From Paenibacillus glacialis (GTDB lineage Bacteria > Bacillota > Bacilli > Paenibacillales > Paenibacillaceae): DNA of 64,000 bases. Made by a program: the position numbers and the translations under genes. Location: assembly GCF_001637205.1 (NCBI RefSeq), contig NZ_LVJH01000002.1, positions 310,001 through 374,000 of the forward strand. The letters run 5' to 3'. This document shows, one piece after another, positions 34,398 through 42,933 of this stretch; position 1 is the first letter of the stretch, and each line of letters opens with the position of its first letter. The notes under the pieces were generated by a model, which saw nothing but the letters and a program-made list of their open reading frames with translations, searched no databases and was not told the origin of the DNA.

Positions 34398-35287
34398 CTC
34401 ACTTTCTTCTTTTTCTTGGTACTAACTTCACTTTCGTAATAAACCCAAGCTGAGGATGATTTCATGGCCAGAAGGGTAAGTAGCATAATGATGACGAACA
34501 ATACCCATGCCATCGCGGTAGCGTAGCCCATTTTGAAAAACTTAAACGCATTCTCATATAAGTAAATCATATAGAACCGACCCTCGTTCTCAGCCCCTCC
34601 GATAATATAGGCATCTCCGAACTTACGCATAGATCCGACAATTCCCATGATGAGATTGTAAAATATAACCGGAGTCAACATAGTCAACGTAATATGCTTG
34701 AATTTCTGAAAGGCATTCGCCCCGTCGATTTCCGCAGCTTCGTATAAATGTCCTGGGATATCCTGCAGACCGGCAAGGTATGTAAGCATTCCACCGCCCG
34801 CCCCCCATAACGCCATCAATAAATAAGAAGGCATGACGAGCGAACCGTCGGTAAGCCATCCAAGTGGAGCAATGCCCACCTTGGAGAGCAACAAGTTAAT
34901 TAGTCCGAAATCCGTGTCCAAAATCCATTTCCAGAGCAACGAGATGGAAACACCAGACACGATTGCTGGTAAATAAAGTGCTGTGCGAAAGAAGTATACT
35001 CCTCGTACCTTCGTGTTCACTAAGATCGCTATCAGCATCGAAGTCGCGATTCCGAGCGGCACAGAAATGATCGCAAATTTTATTGTCACCCATAATGACT
35101 TGCGGAAGTCCTCATCTTGTATGAGATCCAGATAATTTCCAAAGCCTATATATTTGGGTTTATTAAATGTGTCCCACTCCGTAAGACCCACATAAAAAGC
35201 AAAGATGAGGGGGGCGACCGTAAAAACAAAAAAACCGATGATCCACGGGGATATATAAAAATAACCCACATTTCTTTTTGACCGCAC
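34394..35287 (-). CDS. CUT1 sugar ABC transporter permease (MalF/LacF-like)
   Basis: The 297-residue protein has six membrane spans (YISPWIIGFFVFTVAPLIFA at the start) and the EAA loop YEAAEIDGANAFQKFKHITL. It is the partner of the MalG-type permease that follows. It starts the downstream half of the cluster: a 230-base gap with a palindromic site lies between it and the GH130 gene, so a second promoter there is likely. Confidence 0.92.
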   Translation of the reverse strand: MRSKRNVGYFYISPWIIGFFVFTVAPLIFAFYVGLTEWDTFNKPKYIGFGNYLDLIQDEDFRKSLWVTIKFAIISVPLGIATSMLIAILVNTKVRGVYFFRTALYLPAIVSGVSISLLWKWILDTDFGLINLLLSKVGIAPLGWLTDGSLVMPSYLLMALWGAGGGMLTYLAGLQDIPGHLYEAAEIDGANAFQKFKHITLTMLTPVIFYNLIMGIVGSMRKFGDAYIIGGAENEGRFYMIYLYENAFKFFKMGYATAMAWVLFVIIMLLTLLAMKSSSAWVYYESEVSTKKKKKVR

Positions 35288-35365
35288 ACTTTCTCCCCCT
35301 TTGAATGTATTTATATATCCCGTCTACATGACAAACAATAAAATAAGTCTGGTAGTAATTGATAA

Positions 35366-35380
35366 TGTAAGCGCTTAACA
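35366..35380. promoter_or_regulatory. LacI/CcpA-type operator upstream of the permease genes
   Basis: TGTAAGCGCTTAACA is a near palindrome close to the catabolite-responsive element consensus, but with one extra base in the right half. It lies about 80 bases before the MalF-type start, where it could mediate CcpA control. It differs in core from the TGTAACGTTACA operators of the cluster. Confidence 0.5.
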
Positions 35381-35518
35381 ATGATTATTTTAGATTACTT
35401 TTTTGACTTTGTCAACATTATTATTATTATCAGTAATTACGATATACAACTTCTGTAATGTTGTTTGTAACCAACAATCATGTACTTACCCTTTAAACAT
35501 GTAGTTCTTCATTTATTG

Positions 35519-36580
35519 CTACTCATAGACAAGGCTATCTAAGATTTCTTTCATGCTGAGTTCAGCGCATGCCATGGACGTGTCTGCTACGCCATAATAC
35601 ATTTTCACCGTGTCCCCTTCGACGATCGCTCCACAGGAGAACACGACATCTCCAAAAAATCCTTCTTTCTCATATGGCGCATCCGGTTCCAACACAGGTG
35701 ATGCGGAACGAGCAATGACCTTCGCGGGATTTTCCAGATCGAGCAAAATTGCTCCCATGCAGTAACGGTGTTCCTTCGTTGCACCATGATACAATTCGAG
35801 CCAACCTCTTTCCGTTCGGATGGGAACCACTCCTCCGCCTATCCGACCGCTATCCCACATGCCTTCACGCAATCCAATCAGATGCTTGTGATTGCCCCAG
35901 TAAAGTAAGTTATCCGATTCTGCGATCCAAATTTCTGGCATGCCTACGCTTTTCATAGTTGGACGGTGAAGGGCATAATATTTCCCACCAATTTTCTCCG
36001 GGAAGATCAATACGTCCTTGTTATCTGGGCTAAATATCATGCCATGATGCGTAACGTTGATGAAGTCTTTTGTGGAAACCATGGATTCACCGATACCAAC
36101 CGGGGAAACGACTGAAAAATAAATATAATAATCATAACCAATTTTCGTGACGCGCGGATCCTCAACACCAAATACTTCTTGCTCGTTGGAAGGATAAATG
36201 AACGGCTTGCTATCTATGGTAAAATGACGTCCATCCGTGCTTCGCGCTATTCGAATATAAGAAATCGACGTCAGGTATGCAAAAGTTGCGCTCTGTGATC
36301 GGTCTCTTACGACACGCGGATCTGAGAAGTCATACCGCTCGTCGTTTCTATCCAATTCCACTAGATCAATACGACCCGTTGCCGAATTATACATCGGGGC
36401 CAGCACAGTATCCGGATCGTCATTTATAGGCTGTTCTGCAACCCGAAGCAACAGCAGGGTTTCCCCGTTGTATTCAGCAACCCCCGCATTAAAAGCACCG
36501 ATAACCTTAAATCCTTCATGATAGGGCTGTACATCAGCAGGCGTAATAAGTGGATTTTGTTCATAACGATAAATGTTCAT
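35519..36580 (-). CDS. GH130 family mannoside phosphorylase/hydrolase
   Basis: The 353-residue protein is a five-bladed beta-propeller of family GH130. It carries the motifs FNAGVAEYNGETLLLLRVAE, FGVEDPRVTKIGYDYYIYF, the catalytic-site HRPTMKSVGMPEIWIAESDN, LELYHGATKEHRYCMGAIL and VVFSCGAIVEGDTVKMYYGV. GH130 enzymes act on beta-mannosides, mostly by phosphorolysis. The linkage preferred here cannot be read from sequence alone. It is cytoplasmic, with no signal peptide. Its ATG overlaps the stop of the preceding gene (TAATG), so the two are coupled. Confidence 0.92.
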   Translation of the reverse strand: MNIYRYEQNPLITPADVQPYHEGFKVIGAFNAGVAEYNGETLLLLRVAEQPINDDPDTVLAPMYNSATGRIDLVELDRNDERYDFSDPRVVRDRSQSATFAYLTSISYIRIARSTDGRHFTIDSKPFIYPSNEQEVFGVEDPRVTKIGYDYYIYFSVVSPVGIGESMVSTKDFINVTHHGMIFSPDNKDVLIFPEKIGGKYYALHRPTMKSVGMPEIWIAESDNLLYWGNHKHLIGLREGMWDSGRIGGGVVPIRTERGWLELYHGATKEHRYCMGAILLDLENPAKVIARSASPVLEPDAPYEKEGFFGDVVFSCGAIVEGDTVKMYYGVADTSMACAELSMKEILDSLVYE

Positions 36581-37542
36581 TATACACGCACCTCAAGGGC
36601 TTCAAATTTCAAAAATGGATCCGGGATGGTAATTCTATGTGCCTCCGCATCGCTGATGCCGGCATACAAATCGGCGGTACCGTCTTCCTTACGCACAAGA
36701 CCTCCGCTAAAAACAACATCGATCAGGTCCTTCCGTTTAGCCACGCCAGGCAGAAATCTGTCTCTAACAGCAATTAGTTCAATATCCGAATAATCGCCGG
36801 TACGTGGGTCCAGCACAAACACCATCGGATAATAATGACGATTCTCCGCCTCATCGAAACTGGCGATGTGGCCTAGAATCCCAATCATCCCATTAGAAAG
36901 CAAATGAAGATCGTTCGCGCCCCCCCACTCCGCTTCGATAAATTGATCCTTCAGAAGAGGAGTCTCCTCAATCCGTTCAATCGTTAATTCTGCAAGCGAA
37001 GCCAATTGCGTGAATCCGATCTTCCCACGGCCGCCCTTCTCTCCCTGAGGTCTCGTGAACATGGCGATACTACCGTCATGAATTTCGGCTATACGAAGGT
37101 CCTTCATCCCGTTTGGTCCTGTAAAAAATAGCGTAAGATCTTGGAGTCTCTTCCCTTTATACATAACCGTCCTCCAAGCTAGAGCTCCATCATTAGTAGG
37201 ATGAGGATAAACCTCTACTCCACCAAGAACGATTTCCTCTCCGATTCGAGTATAGAACGGGTCCTGAAGCGTTAGCTTTGGCATCCCTTCTCTAGGCACC
37301 CAGGCATCGTACCGTTCGACAAAAAACATAATCTCAGAATGCTCACTGTCTCTGGATTCAACACGCCCTGCAATAACGATTTCCCCTTCATCTTCAAACG
37401 GAGCAGTAATATTATATACATCTCGCTCCCCTACTCCAGTGAACAGAAGCTTAACAGGATTTATCACAGGCTCCGACTTGTCCAAGTATTGTTCCAGTAG
37501 TGTTTCGCAGATTATCGCTTCATTATCGGTTATTTTCACCAT
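36580..37542 (-). CDS. DUF1861-type beta-propeller protein, GH130 partner
   Basis: The product is about 320 residues with propeller-like repeats (DVYNITAPFEDEGEIVIAGR, DPFYTRIGEEIVLGGVEVYP, RIAEIHDGSIAMFTRPQG, VVFSGGLVRKEDGTADLYAG). I recall this as the DUF1861 family, distantly related in fold to GH43/GH130 enzymes; activity is unproven. GGGGGAAATG lies before the ATG at 37542 (an upstream ATG at 37584 lacks a site). It is first in the operon, next to a TGTAACGTTACT operator, and translationally coupled to the GH130 gene, which suggests a joint role in cleaving imported mannosides. Confidence 0.78.
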   Translation of the reverse strand: MVKITDNEAIICETLLEQYLDKSEPVINPVKLLFTGVGERDVYNITAPFEDEGEIVIAGRVESRDSEHSEIMFFVERYDAWVPREGMPKLTLQDPFYTRIGEEIVLGGVEVYPHPTNDGALAWRTVMYKGKRLQDLTLFFTGPNGMKDLRIAEIHDGSIAMFTRPQGEKGGRGKIGFTQLASLAELTIERIEETPLLKDQFIEAEWGGANDLHLLSNGMIGILGHIASFDEAENRHYYPMVFVLDPRTGDYSDIELIAVRDRFLPGVAKRKDLIDVVFSGGLVRKEDGTADLYAGISDAEAHRITIPDPFLKFEALEVRV

Positions 37543-37615
37543 TACATTTCCCCCATATCTAGTTTGCACAATTATGTAATACAAAATAAAATGACAAAAT
37601 AAAATTTATCATCAC

Positions 37616-37627
37616 TGTAACGTTACT
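37616..37627. promoter_or_regulatory. LacI-type operator upstream of the DUF1861 gene
   Basis: TGTAACGTTACT matches 11 of 12 bases of the perfect palindrome found in front of the divergent regulator gene at 37759. It is about 75 bases from the DUF1861 start and is the likely repression site of the catabolic operon. Confidence 0.7.
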
Positions 37628-37758
37628 ATACAGTTCATTTTATTTCCATTTTGTATTTAAACTCATTATTAGTGACCAATAATAAAAAGTCAACCCTAAC
37701 AAAAACCCTAAGATTCACTTATAATAACAGTTTCCTTTTTCTGAAAAATAAGATATAA

Positions 37759-37772
37759 TTGTAACGTTACAA
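37759..37772. promoter_or_regulatory. LacI-type operator at the regulator's own promoter
   Basis: TTGTAACGTTACAA is a perfect 14-base palindrome overlapping the end of a TATAAT -10 element (37754-37759), 50 bases before the regulator start. This placement indicates autorepression. Confidence 0.75.
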
Positions 37773-37821
37773 CTCCGTTTATCGTGTAAGCACGACAGTT
37801 TGATTGGAAAGGAATGTTATT

Positions 37822-38838
37822 ATGAAGGTTACTATGCAGATGATTGCTGATACTTTACATATTTCTAAAAACTCCGTGTCTCAAGCCCTTACGGGAAAAG
37901 ATGGAGTTAGTGATGAAACGCGGCAGCTGGTCATCAAAACGGCCCAGAAACTCGGGTATTTGTACCCCGATACTAAAAAGAAAGTGAAATCCGAACGAAG
38001 TGGCAGCATCGCATTGATCGCTTCGGATTTCGCTTTCTCTCAGAGAAACTTTTTTGGAGAGATTTATTTATCCATTGAGCAAGAGTGCTCCAAACGTGGA
38101 ATGACTTTGCAAATTCAGTCGGTAAATCCGCAAGCTAGAGACGAATTGGTTTTGCCATCATTTCTGCAAAATCAAGGCGTTGACGGATTACTTATTCTTT
38201 CTCATATCAGCACTGACTATATTAATACCGCGCTTGCAACCGGCATCCCTACCGTTCTCATCGATCACCACCACCCTCGTATTCATGCGGATTGCATTTT
38301 AACCAACAATCGCTTTGGCGGGTATGATGCGGTTAGTCATTTAATTCAATTAGGTCATAAGAAAATCGGATTTTGGGGTAATGTCTCTTTTTCACCTAGT
38401 TACCAAGAACGTTTGGAAGGATACCATATGGCTATGAACGAAGCTGGGCTCGCCTTTAATCCTGATTGGCTTGTTAAAGATGCTTTGGAGGAGTCGACCG
38501 ATGTAACCGACAAACTCTTAAGAATGGATTCTCTGCCAACGGCCTGGTTTTGCGTCAACGATGGTTTAGGTTTCCTTTTAATTTCCTCACTACAACAATT
38601 GGGTCATAAAATTCCTGATAATTTCTCCGTATGTAGTTTCGACAACGGCCAACTTTCGCGCATCAATACTCCGACGACGACGACGATGGGCGTTGATTTG
38701 AGTAAATTCGGTCAAATGGCCATACAACAATTATTCTGGCGAATGGAAAATCCTTCAGAACCCCATATGGATATTATTCTGCCAACTATCCTGATTGAGA
38801 GAGAATCGACAAGTAAGCCTTCAGAAGATATCTCCTAA
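37822..38838 (+). CDS. LacI-family transcriptional regulator of the glycoside cluster
   Basis: The helix-turn-helix is MQMIADTLHISKNSVSQALT with the hinge-proximal ARG-like region ETRQLVIKTAQKLGYLYPD. A periplasmic-binding-protein-like effector domain follows (GVDGLLILSHIS, GIPTVLIDHHHP, HADCILTNNRFGGYDAVSHL, NFSVCSFDNGQLSRI). The ATG at 37822 lies eight bases after AAAGGAA. It is divergent from the DUF1861-GH130 operon, with palindromic operators at both promoters, so it most likely represses the cluster until a mannoside-type inducer binds. A strong terminator follows. Confidence 0.92.
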   Translation: MKVTMQMIADTLHISKNSVSQALTGKDGVSDETRQLVIKTAQKLGYLYPDTKKKVKSERSGSIALIASDFAFSQRNFFGEIYLSIEQECSKRGMTLQIQSVNPQARDELVLPSFLQNQGVDGLLILSHISTDYINTALATGIPTVLIDHHHPRIHADCILTNNRFGGYDAVSHLIQLGHKKIGFWGNVSFSPSYQERLEGYHMAMNEAGLAFNPDWLVKDALEESTDVTDKLLRMDSLPTAWFCVNDGLGFLLISSLQQLGHKIPDNFSVCSFDNGQLSRINTPTTTTMGVDLSKFGQMAIQQLFWRMENPSEPHMDIILPTILIERESTSKPSEDIS

Positions 38839-38863
38839 GATGCGTTATGATTTGCAAAATACA

Positions 38864-38907
38864 AACAAGGCTTTGAACCTACCCAAGAGCAGGTTCAAAG
38901 CCTTGTT
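38864..38907 (+). terminator. Terminator of the LacI gene
   Basis: AACAAGGCTTTGAACCT and AGGTTCAAAGCCTTGTT are perfect 17-base arms with a 10-base loop, 25 bases after the stop codon. Confidence 0.85.
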
Positions 38908-39108
38908 AAGCATGAAAGCCCCTTAGAAATCTAGTCATATTATACAACCGATGATGGTACTTCCCTTGCAATTGCGCAAACCGATGTGCCCTGGTGGCAC
39001 CTTCAGGAGAATGTATTAAGCTAATTATATCCAACACCTGGAATGAAGCCCCATCCAGATATCCTTAATTTTCGATTAGGTTTCCAATGAAACTTCCCGC
39101 AGCAAGCG
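38908..39108. other. Spacer with a possible coding remnant
   Basis: Between the terminator and IS copy 2 the plus strand reads TDDGTSLAIAQTDVPWWHL then QENVLS to a stop near 39020. It has protein-like composition but no start and no recognisable family. The rest shows nothing. Confidence 0.3.
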
Positions 39109-39895
39109 AGGCCACTGAAAAACTTGTGATTTTATTTTGCTATATTATATGTAAATTGAAAAGGGCGACTTTCCATTCTGAATGAATAGTCGTCTTTATT
39201 TATGTTCTACTCTGTCTCTTTTACTTCATGAGTGTCGGTATTTTTTTGAGATTAACTGTGAATATGGCCATCGCCCCTTACATTTGCATGCCAATGAGAC
39301 CCGAGGAAGATGCCACATCATACCCGTGTCGGTGTTTTAACTCACTATTTTTGGCTTCTATTTTATAGCGTTCTTTTGCCTTCTCTTTGAAGTATTCGCT
39401 TTCTTGGAATACTTTCTATGCACTATGCTCCGCTGATTTAATGCTTACCGAATAGCTTTTTGTTTTCTCCCCTTCTTTATAACAACCATCTTTCAAAGGA
39501 CATTGTCTACATTTACTAATATCAAAGTAATAGGTATCTACTTGGTTTTCCCCTACATCTTTCCTTCCTTGACGTGTTTTATGAATCGCCATATGTCCAG
39601 CCCTACAAACATACATTCCTGCATTTTTATTGAACTCAAATCCAAAATCTATACTTGCAGATAATAAGGTCTAATGTACGACATAGCGCAGGTAACGGAA
39701 TTATCCTGAAGAAGCGTAAGCGTTCGCCTACAAGCTTTCCTACGGAAAGCTTCTTCAAATGCATAAGTTTGCCCTCTGATTTCAACCGGAATGCGGTATA
39801 TAATCAAGAAATCGGAGGGAAACAGCGATCGAATGGACAATCCGTTATCGTAGCGGCTTCCTACACAAATACGTGTGGACTTTTTCAGTGGCCTC
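39109..39895 (-). mobile_element. IS1182-family element, copy 2 (internally deleted, 787 bp)
   Basis: The inverted-repeat ends AGGCCACTGAAAAACTT and AGGCCACTGAAAAAGTCC are intact. The first two thirds of the transposase gene are missing, and the C-terminal part joins directly to the right-end non-coding sequence (near 39640-39655). It lies in the same orientation as copy 1, about 10.2 kb away. Confidence 0.85.
39270..39640 (-). pseudogene. C-terminal remnant of IS1182 transposase
   Basis: The frame reads NAGMYVCRAGHMAIHKTRQG, DTYYFDISKCRQCPLKDGCY and SYSVSIKSAEHSA to a TAG at 39417-39419. It then continues as a transposase (KERYKIEAKNSELKHRHGYD) with a further stop near the end. No DDE residues remain, so it cannot be active. 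Confidence 0.8.
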
Positions 39896-40190
39896 GATCA
39901 TGTCAGAAGTCATCTAAATAATTATTTATTCCTAATGGCTTTATGAAGCTAAGGAATCTGCTTCTACACGTCGGCGCCAGATGAACCAGGTGCTTGATTG
40001 GCATAATGTCCACCATTTGGCTTCATAGTTAACTCCGTTATGTGTAACTCTGTTGCCACTGACTCAAAGGCACTTCCTCCCCCTTATCAAGAGTATGTAT
40101 ATAAACCCATTGTTCAAATCCGAATTCAGAAGATCCAGCCACTCATATGTGAAACAAATTACGATATGCCTTCAATCGCACCCCAACAGA
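39896..40190 (-). pseudogene. Remnant of a second LPMO/CBM gene
   Basis: The 3' end of an LPMO gene like that at 25404 is recognisable. On the minus strand it reads GNRVTHNGVNYEAKWWT, then after a frameshift NQAPGSSGADV, then TAG where the intact copy has a Trp codon. Half of the downstream terminator (AGATGACTTCTGA) follows, up to the IS end. On the other side the sequence jumps straight into the LPMO upstream region (GTATGTATATAAAC and further matches). Almost the whole coding region has therefore been deleted, leaving only the last ~40 codons. Confidence 0.8.
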
Positions 40191-40227
40191 AAAAAAGGTC
40201 CTGCTCGTTTTGCAGAACCTTTTTACA
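40191..40227. terminator. Terminator downstream of the ABC exporter operon
   Basis: AAAGGTCCTGC and GCAGAACCTTTTT form a hairpin with T-rich (plus) and A-rich (minus) flanks. A second candidate, AACTTCCGATcATTTACTCGTATCGGAAGTT (40249-40279; written in two halves, AACTTCCGAT and ATCGGAAGTT), lies directly after the permease stop. Confidence 0.6.
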
Positions 40228-40287
40228 TTTAAACTATTACATTTCTAACTTCCGATCATTTACTCGTATCGGAAGTTAGAAATGCGA

Positions 40288-40980
40288 TTACACAATATCC
40301 ACTCTATCAATATTTCTAAAAGTGAAATAGGCTATACATACTCCTATCACAGCTAGTGTAAGAGGAATCGCGATAATAGAACTAAGTGAGAAATCACCAT
40401 TGTTAGAGTTGACCACCCCGATAATCAATAGGGATGACACAATCGTTGTAGGGACTGATTTCTTCCGCATTCCAAAATATAAGGAGATGAGACTCATTCC
40501 CGTTGCCGCTATTGCCTGAACGACAATATTAATTAACTCTGCCGTTATTCGATCGCTAGTTAGATCATTTGTAACAAAGTCCAAATAATGATTAACCATG
40601 ATAAAGCTCCCTGATACAAACACATTCGAAACCACAATAACGATGAATGTCATTCCCGTAATCAGCAGGATTTTAGCAAGAATGATTTTTTTACGTTGAA
40701 TCGGATAGGTAAACAGAACCGAAATGGTATTACTCTTATATTCATCAATGATTAATTTGGCAAAGAGTACGGATGCGAAAATAACAAACGTTACTCGAAC
40801 GAAAGTTCCTACGACCGATAGTGCTTCAGTTACACCTGAAAAGACAGGATTACCCTCTAGACTTTCCGCATAAGGCATAAAACAAATGAATAGAACCATA
40901 CACAGATTTGCTATCACAGCCCCTTTAAAGTACCATCCCATTTTATTCTTTTTCATCTCAAGCTTCATCAAGTTAAGCAT
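40288..40980 (-). CDS. ABC-2 type exporter permease
   Basis: The product is about 230 residues with six hydrophobic segments (AVIANLCMVLFICFMPY, VTFVIFASVLFAKLIIDEY, IILAKILLITGMTFIVIVVS, IIAIPLTLAVIGVCIAYFTF), the fold of BcrB/YcbO/LanE-type permeases. ATG 40980 overlaps the end of the ATPase gene by eight bases and has GGAGG in front, so the two are coupled. With the ATPase it should export or remove a membrane-active peptide or other compound. Confidence 0.85.
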   Translation of the reverse strand: MLNLMKLEMKKNKMGWYFKGAVIANLCMVLFICFMPYAESLEGNPVFSGVTEALSVVGTFVRVTFVIFASVLFAKLIIDEYKSNTISVLFTYPIQRKKIILAKILLITGMTFIVIVVSNVFVSGSFIMVNHYLDFVTNDLTSDRITAELINIVVQAIAATGMSLISLYFGMRKKSVPTTIVSSLLIIGVVNSNNGDFSLSSIIAIPLTLAVIGVCIAYFTFRNIDRVDIV

Positions 40981-41896
40981 AATTCTCAACCTCCTCAATT
41001 TGCGTTAAGAAGTATTCCTCTAACGACGCTGTTTTTTTATTGATCGATTCGATTGCAACGTCATTCATGATTAACATTTTGGAAATGTCTGATTGAGCTA
41101 TGCTAGTCTCGTAAATACGAATAACTGAGTTATCCATCACCTTGAAGTTTTTGATATGAAGCTTATTCTCTAGAATGAAGGTAGCCTTCTTATAATCAGA
41201 CGTCTTGAGCTCCACATAGTCTGTATTCTGCCCTTTCATTGCATCCATCGGAATCTCTTGGATCAACCTTCCACTCTTAATGATACCTATCGTATCTGCT
41301 ATCAGTTCAACTTCTCCCAATAAGTGACTTGAGATTAACAATGTCATCCCATACTCTTTACTCAACATACTGAATACATTTCTCATATCTTTCATACCCA
41401 CAGGATCTAGCCCATTGATAGGTTCATCTAGAATTAATAGCTCCGGCTTCGTGATGATGGATCTAGCGATACCAAGCCGCTGTTTCATACCCAGAGAGAA
41501 ATCTCGGATCGCTTTATGATCCACATTTGTTAAATGTACTAAATCCAACGCTTCTTTAATGGCCTTCTTATTATAAAACCCCATATATCCACAGTGTAAT
41601 TCTAAATTCTCAAGTGCTGTCAATTTGTCATAAAAGACAGGATTCTCAATAATGCTCCCTATCCGCTTCAGGTACTCGATAGAAGAATCTGTTAATGGCT
41701 CTCCGAAAATTTCAATGTCACCACTTGTCGGCTTGACCAGATTCAGCAACATCTTCATCACGGTCGTCTTCCCTGCTCCATTGGGACCTAGGAATCCGTA
41801 TATCTGCCCTTGATTGACCCTCATACTCACATCCGTTACGACATCTTTGCCCTGAAATGATTTGGTTAAATGGTTCGTGCTCAGGATAACACTCAT
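40973..41896 (-). CDS. ABC exporter ATP-binding protein (BcrA/YcbN-type)
   Basis: It has Walker A GFLGPNGAGKTTVMKMLL, the signature FSLGMKQRLGIARSI, Walker B LLILDEPINGLD, and the switch His in LLISSHLLGEVE. The C-terminal extension (IRIYETSIAQSDISKML) is typical of the bacitracin/lantibiotic-immunity branch. ATG 41896 follows AAGGAG. It sits behind the two-component genes in the order regulator, kinase, ATPase, permease, as in Bacillus YcbLMNO, where the system responds to and exports a toxic peptide. Confidence 0.92.
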   Translation of the reverse strand: MSVILSTNHLTKSFQGKDVVTDVSMRVNQGQIYGFLGPNGAGKTTVMKMLLNLVKPTSGDIEIFGEPLTDSSIEYLKRIGSIIENPVFYDKLTALENLELHCGYMGFYNKKAIKEALDLVHLTNVDHKAIRDFSLGMKQRLGIARSIITKPELLILDEPINGLDPVGMKDMRNVFSMLSKEYGMTLLISSHLLGEVELIADTIGIIKSGRLIQEIPMDAMKGQNTDYVELKTSDYKKATFILENKLHIKNFKVMDNSVIRIYETSIAQSDISKMLIMNDVAIESINKKTASLEEYFLTQIEEVENYA

Positions 41897-41996
41897 TTTT
41901 ATTGGCTCCTTCAAATGTTCTTATCTAAAGATTAGAGCATAACCTTTTCTTTTTTATTTCTTAATTCTTACAAAAACCTTACGAATACGCATCACA

Positions 41997-42932
41997 CTAA
42001 TATGTAGCCCGTCGAAGCTGTACAGTAAAGGTCGTCTTTTTAAAAGGTATACTCCGAAGAGAGATTTCCCCTCCTAATTGTTCAACTAATCTTTTTGTTA
42101 TGGTGAGACCTAGTCCGCTTCCCTGAAATGATTTATTCCTTGAGTCTTCGAGCGTGTACATTCTTTCAAACACAAGATCATGGTGTTGCTCGCTAATGCC
42201 CTTCCCTTGATCCCACACATCAATATATACATAGGATTCATCATTTCTTAACGTAATACCAATGACTTTACCATCTGTCCCGTATCGAATCGCATTATCC
42301 ATGAGGTTATTCAATATTCGCTCTAGAGCCTCAACATTCGCGTAAGCATATATCGGAGTTTCTGGTATTTGAATCGTAGGCTGAAGTTGATGACTTTGAA
42401 TCACATCATAGAACGAAAGAATACTATCCTTGCACACACCATTCATATTCACACGTGTTATAACAAAATCCTGATCATCTGACTCTAACTTAGCCAAATC
42501 AAAAAAAGTATGGATCATCTTTACGATTTCTTGCGCCTTTTGATGAAGCATTATTAATAATCTCTCTTGTTCTTCCTTATCTAAGTTGGGTTGATGAAGG
42601 ATCATTTCAATTGTTCCTAGAACGACGGTTAAAGGCGTCTTTAAGTCGTGAGACATATTAGCAAGCATTCGTCTCATAACCATTTCTGTTCGCGTAAAAT
42701 TCGCTGTTAACTCTTGGTTGGCGTCTAACAACCGATTCATCGCCGTCAATAGGGATTGTAAGCTCACGTCATCCGTGACTCTCATAATTTTCTCAGAGGA
42801 CTTAGTCTCTACAATAGATATCAATTTGTTGTAACAGTATTTCAAATCCTCAGTTCTTCTCTTCGTAGCTATGTATTGAAGCATAATGATGATACTTAAT
42901 ATTAAAATGATACCAACGAGTAGGATTATCAT
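41997..42932 (-). CDS. Sensor histidine kinase
   Basis: The 311-residue protein has one N-terminal membrane helix (IILLVGIILILSIIIMLQY) and essentially no extracellular domain. The dimerisation and phosphoacceptor segment MLANMSHDLKTPLTVVLG places the phospho-His at about residue 95. ATP-binding boxes follow: NNLMDNAIRYG, DQGKGISEQ and GSGLGLTITKRL. Kinases with so little sensor region usually work with their ABC transporter as the sensing unit. It starts one base after the regulator stop codon, so the genes are coupled. Confidence 0.93.
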   Translation of the reverse strand: MIILLVGIILILSIIIMLQYIATKRRTEDLKYCYNKLISIVETKSSEKIMRVTDDVSLQSLLTAMNRLLDANQELTANFTRTEMVMRRMLANMSHDLKTPLTVVLGTIEMILHQPNLDKEEQERLLIMLHQKAQEIVKMIHTFFDLAKLESDDQDFVITRVNMNGVCKDSILSFYDVIQSHQLQPTIQIPETPIYAYANVEALERILNNLMDNAIRYGTDGKVIGITLRNDESYVYIDVWDQGKGISEQHHDLVFERMYTLEDSRNKSFQGSGLGLTITKRLVEQLGGEISLRSIPFKKTTFTVQLRRATY

Positions 42933-42933
42933 A

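Noticed and set aside
37616-37772. Direct or inverted repeats that might suggest a CRISPR or attachment site
   Set aside because: They are two copies of a short palindrome at divergent promoters, fully explained as LacI-family operators; no CRISPR-like array was seen anywhere in the window.
39416-39616. A 66-codon zinc-knuckle-like protein (CRQC, CYK)
   Set aside because: It is the C-terminal piece of the IS1182 transposase of copy 2, not an independent gene.
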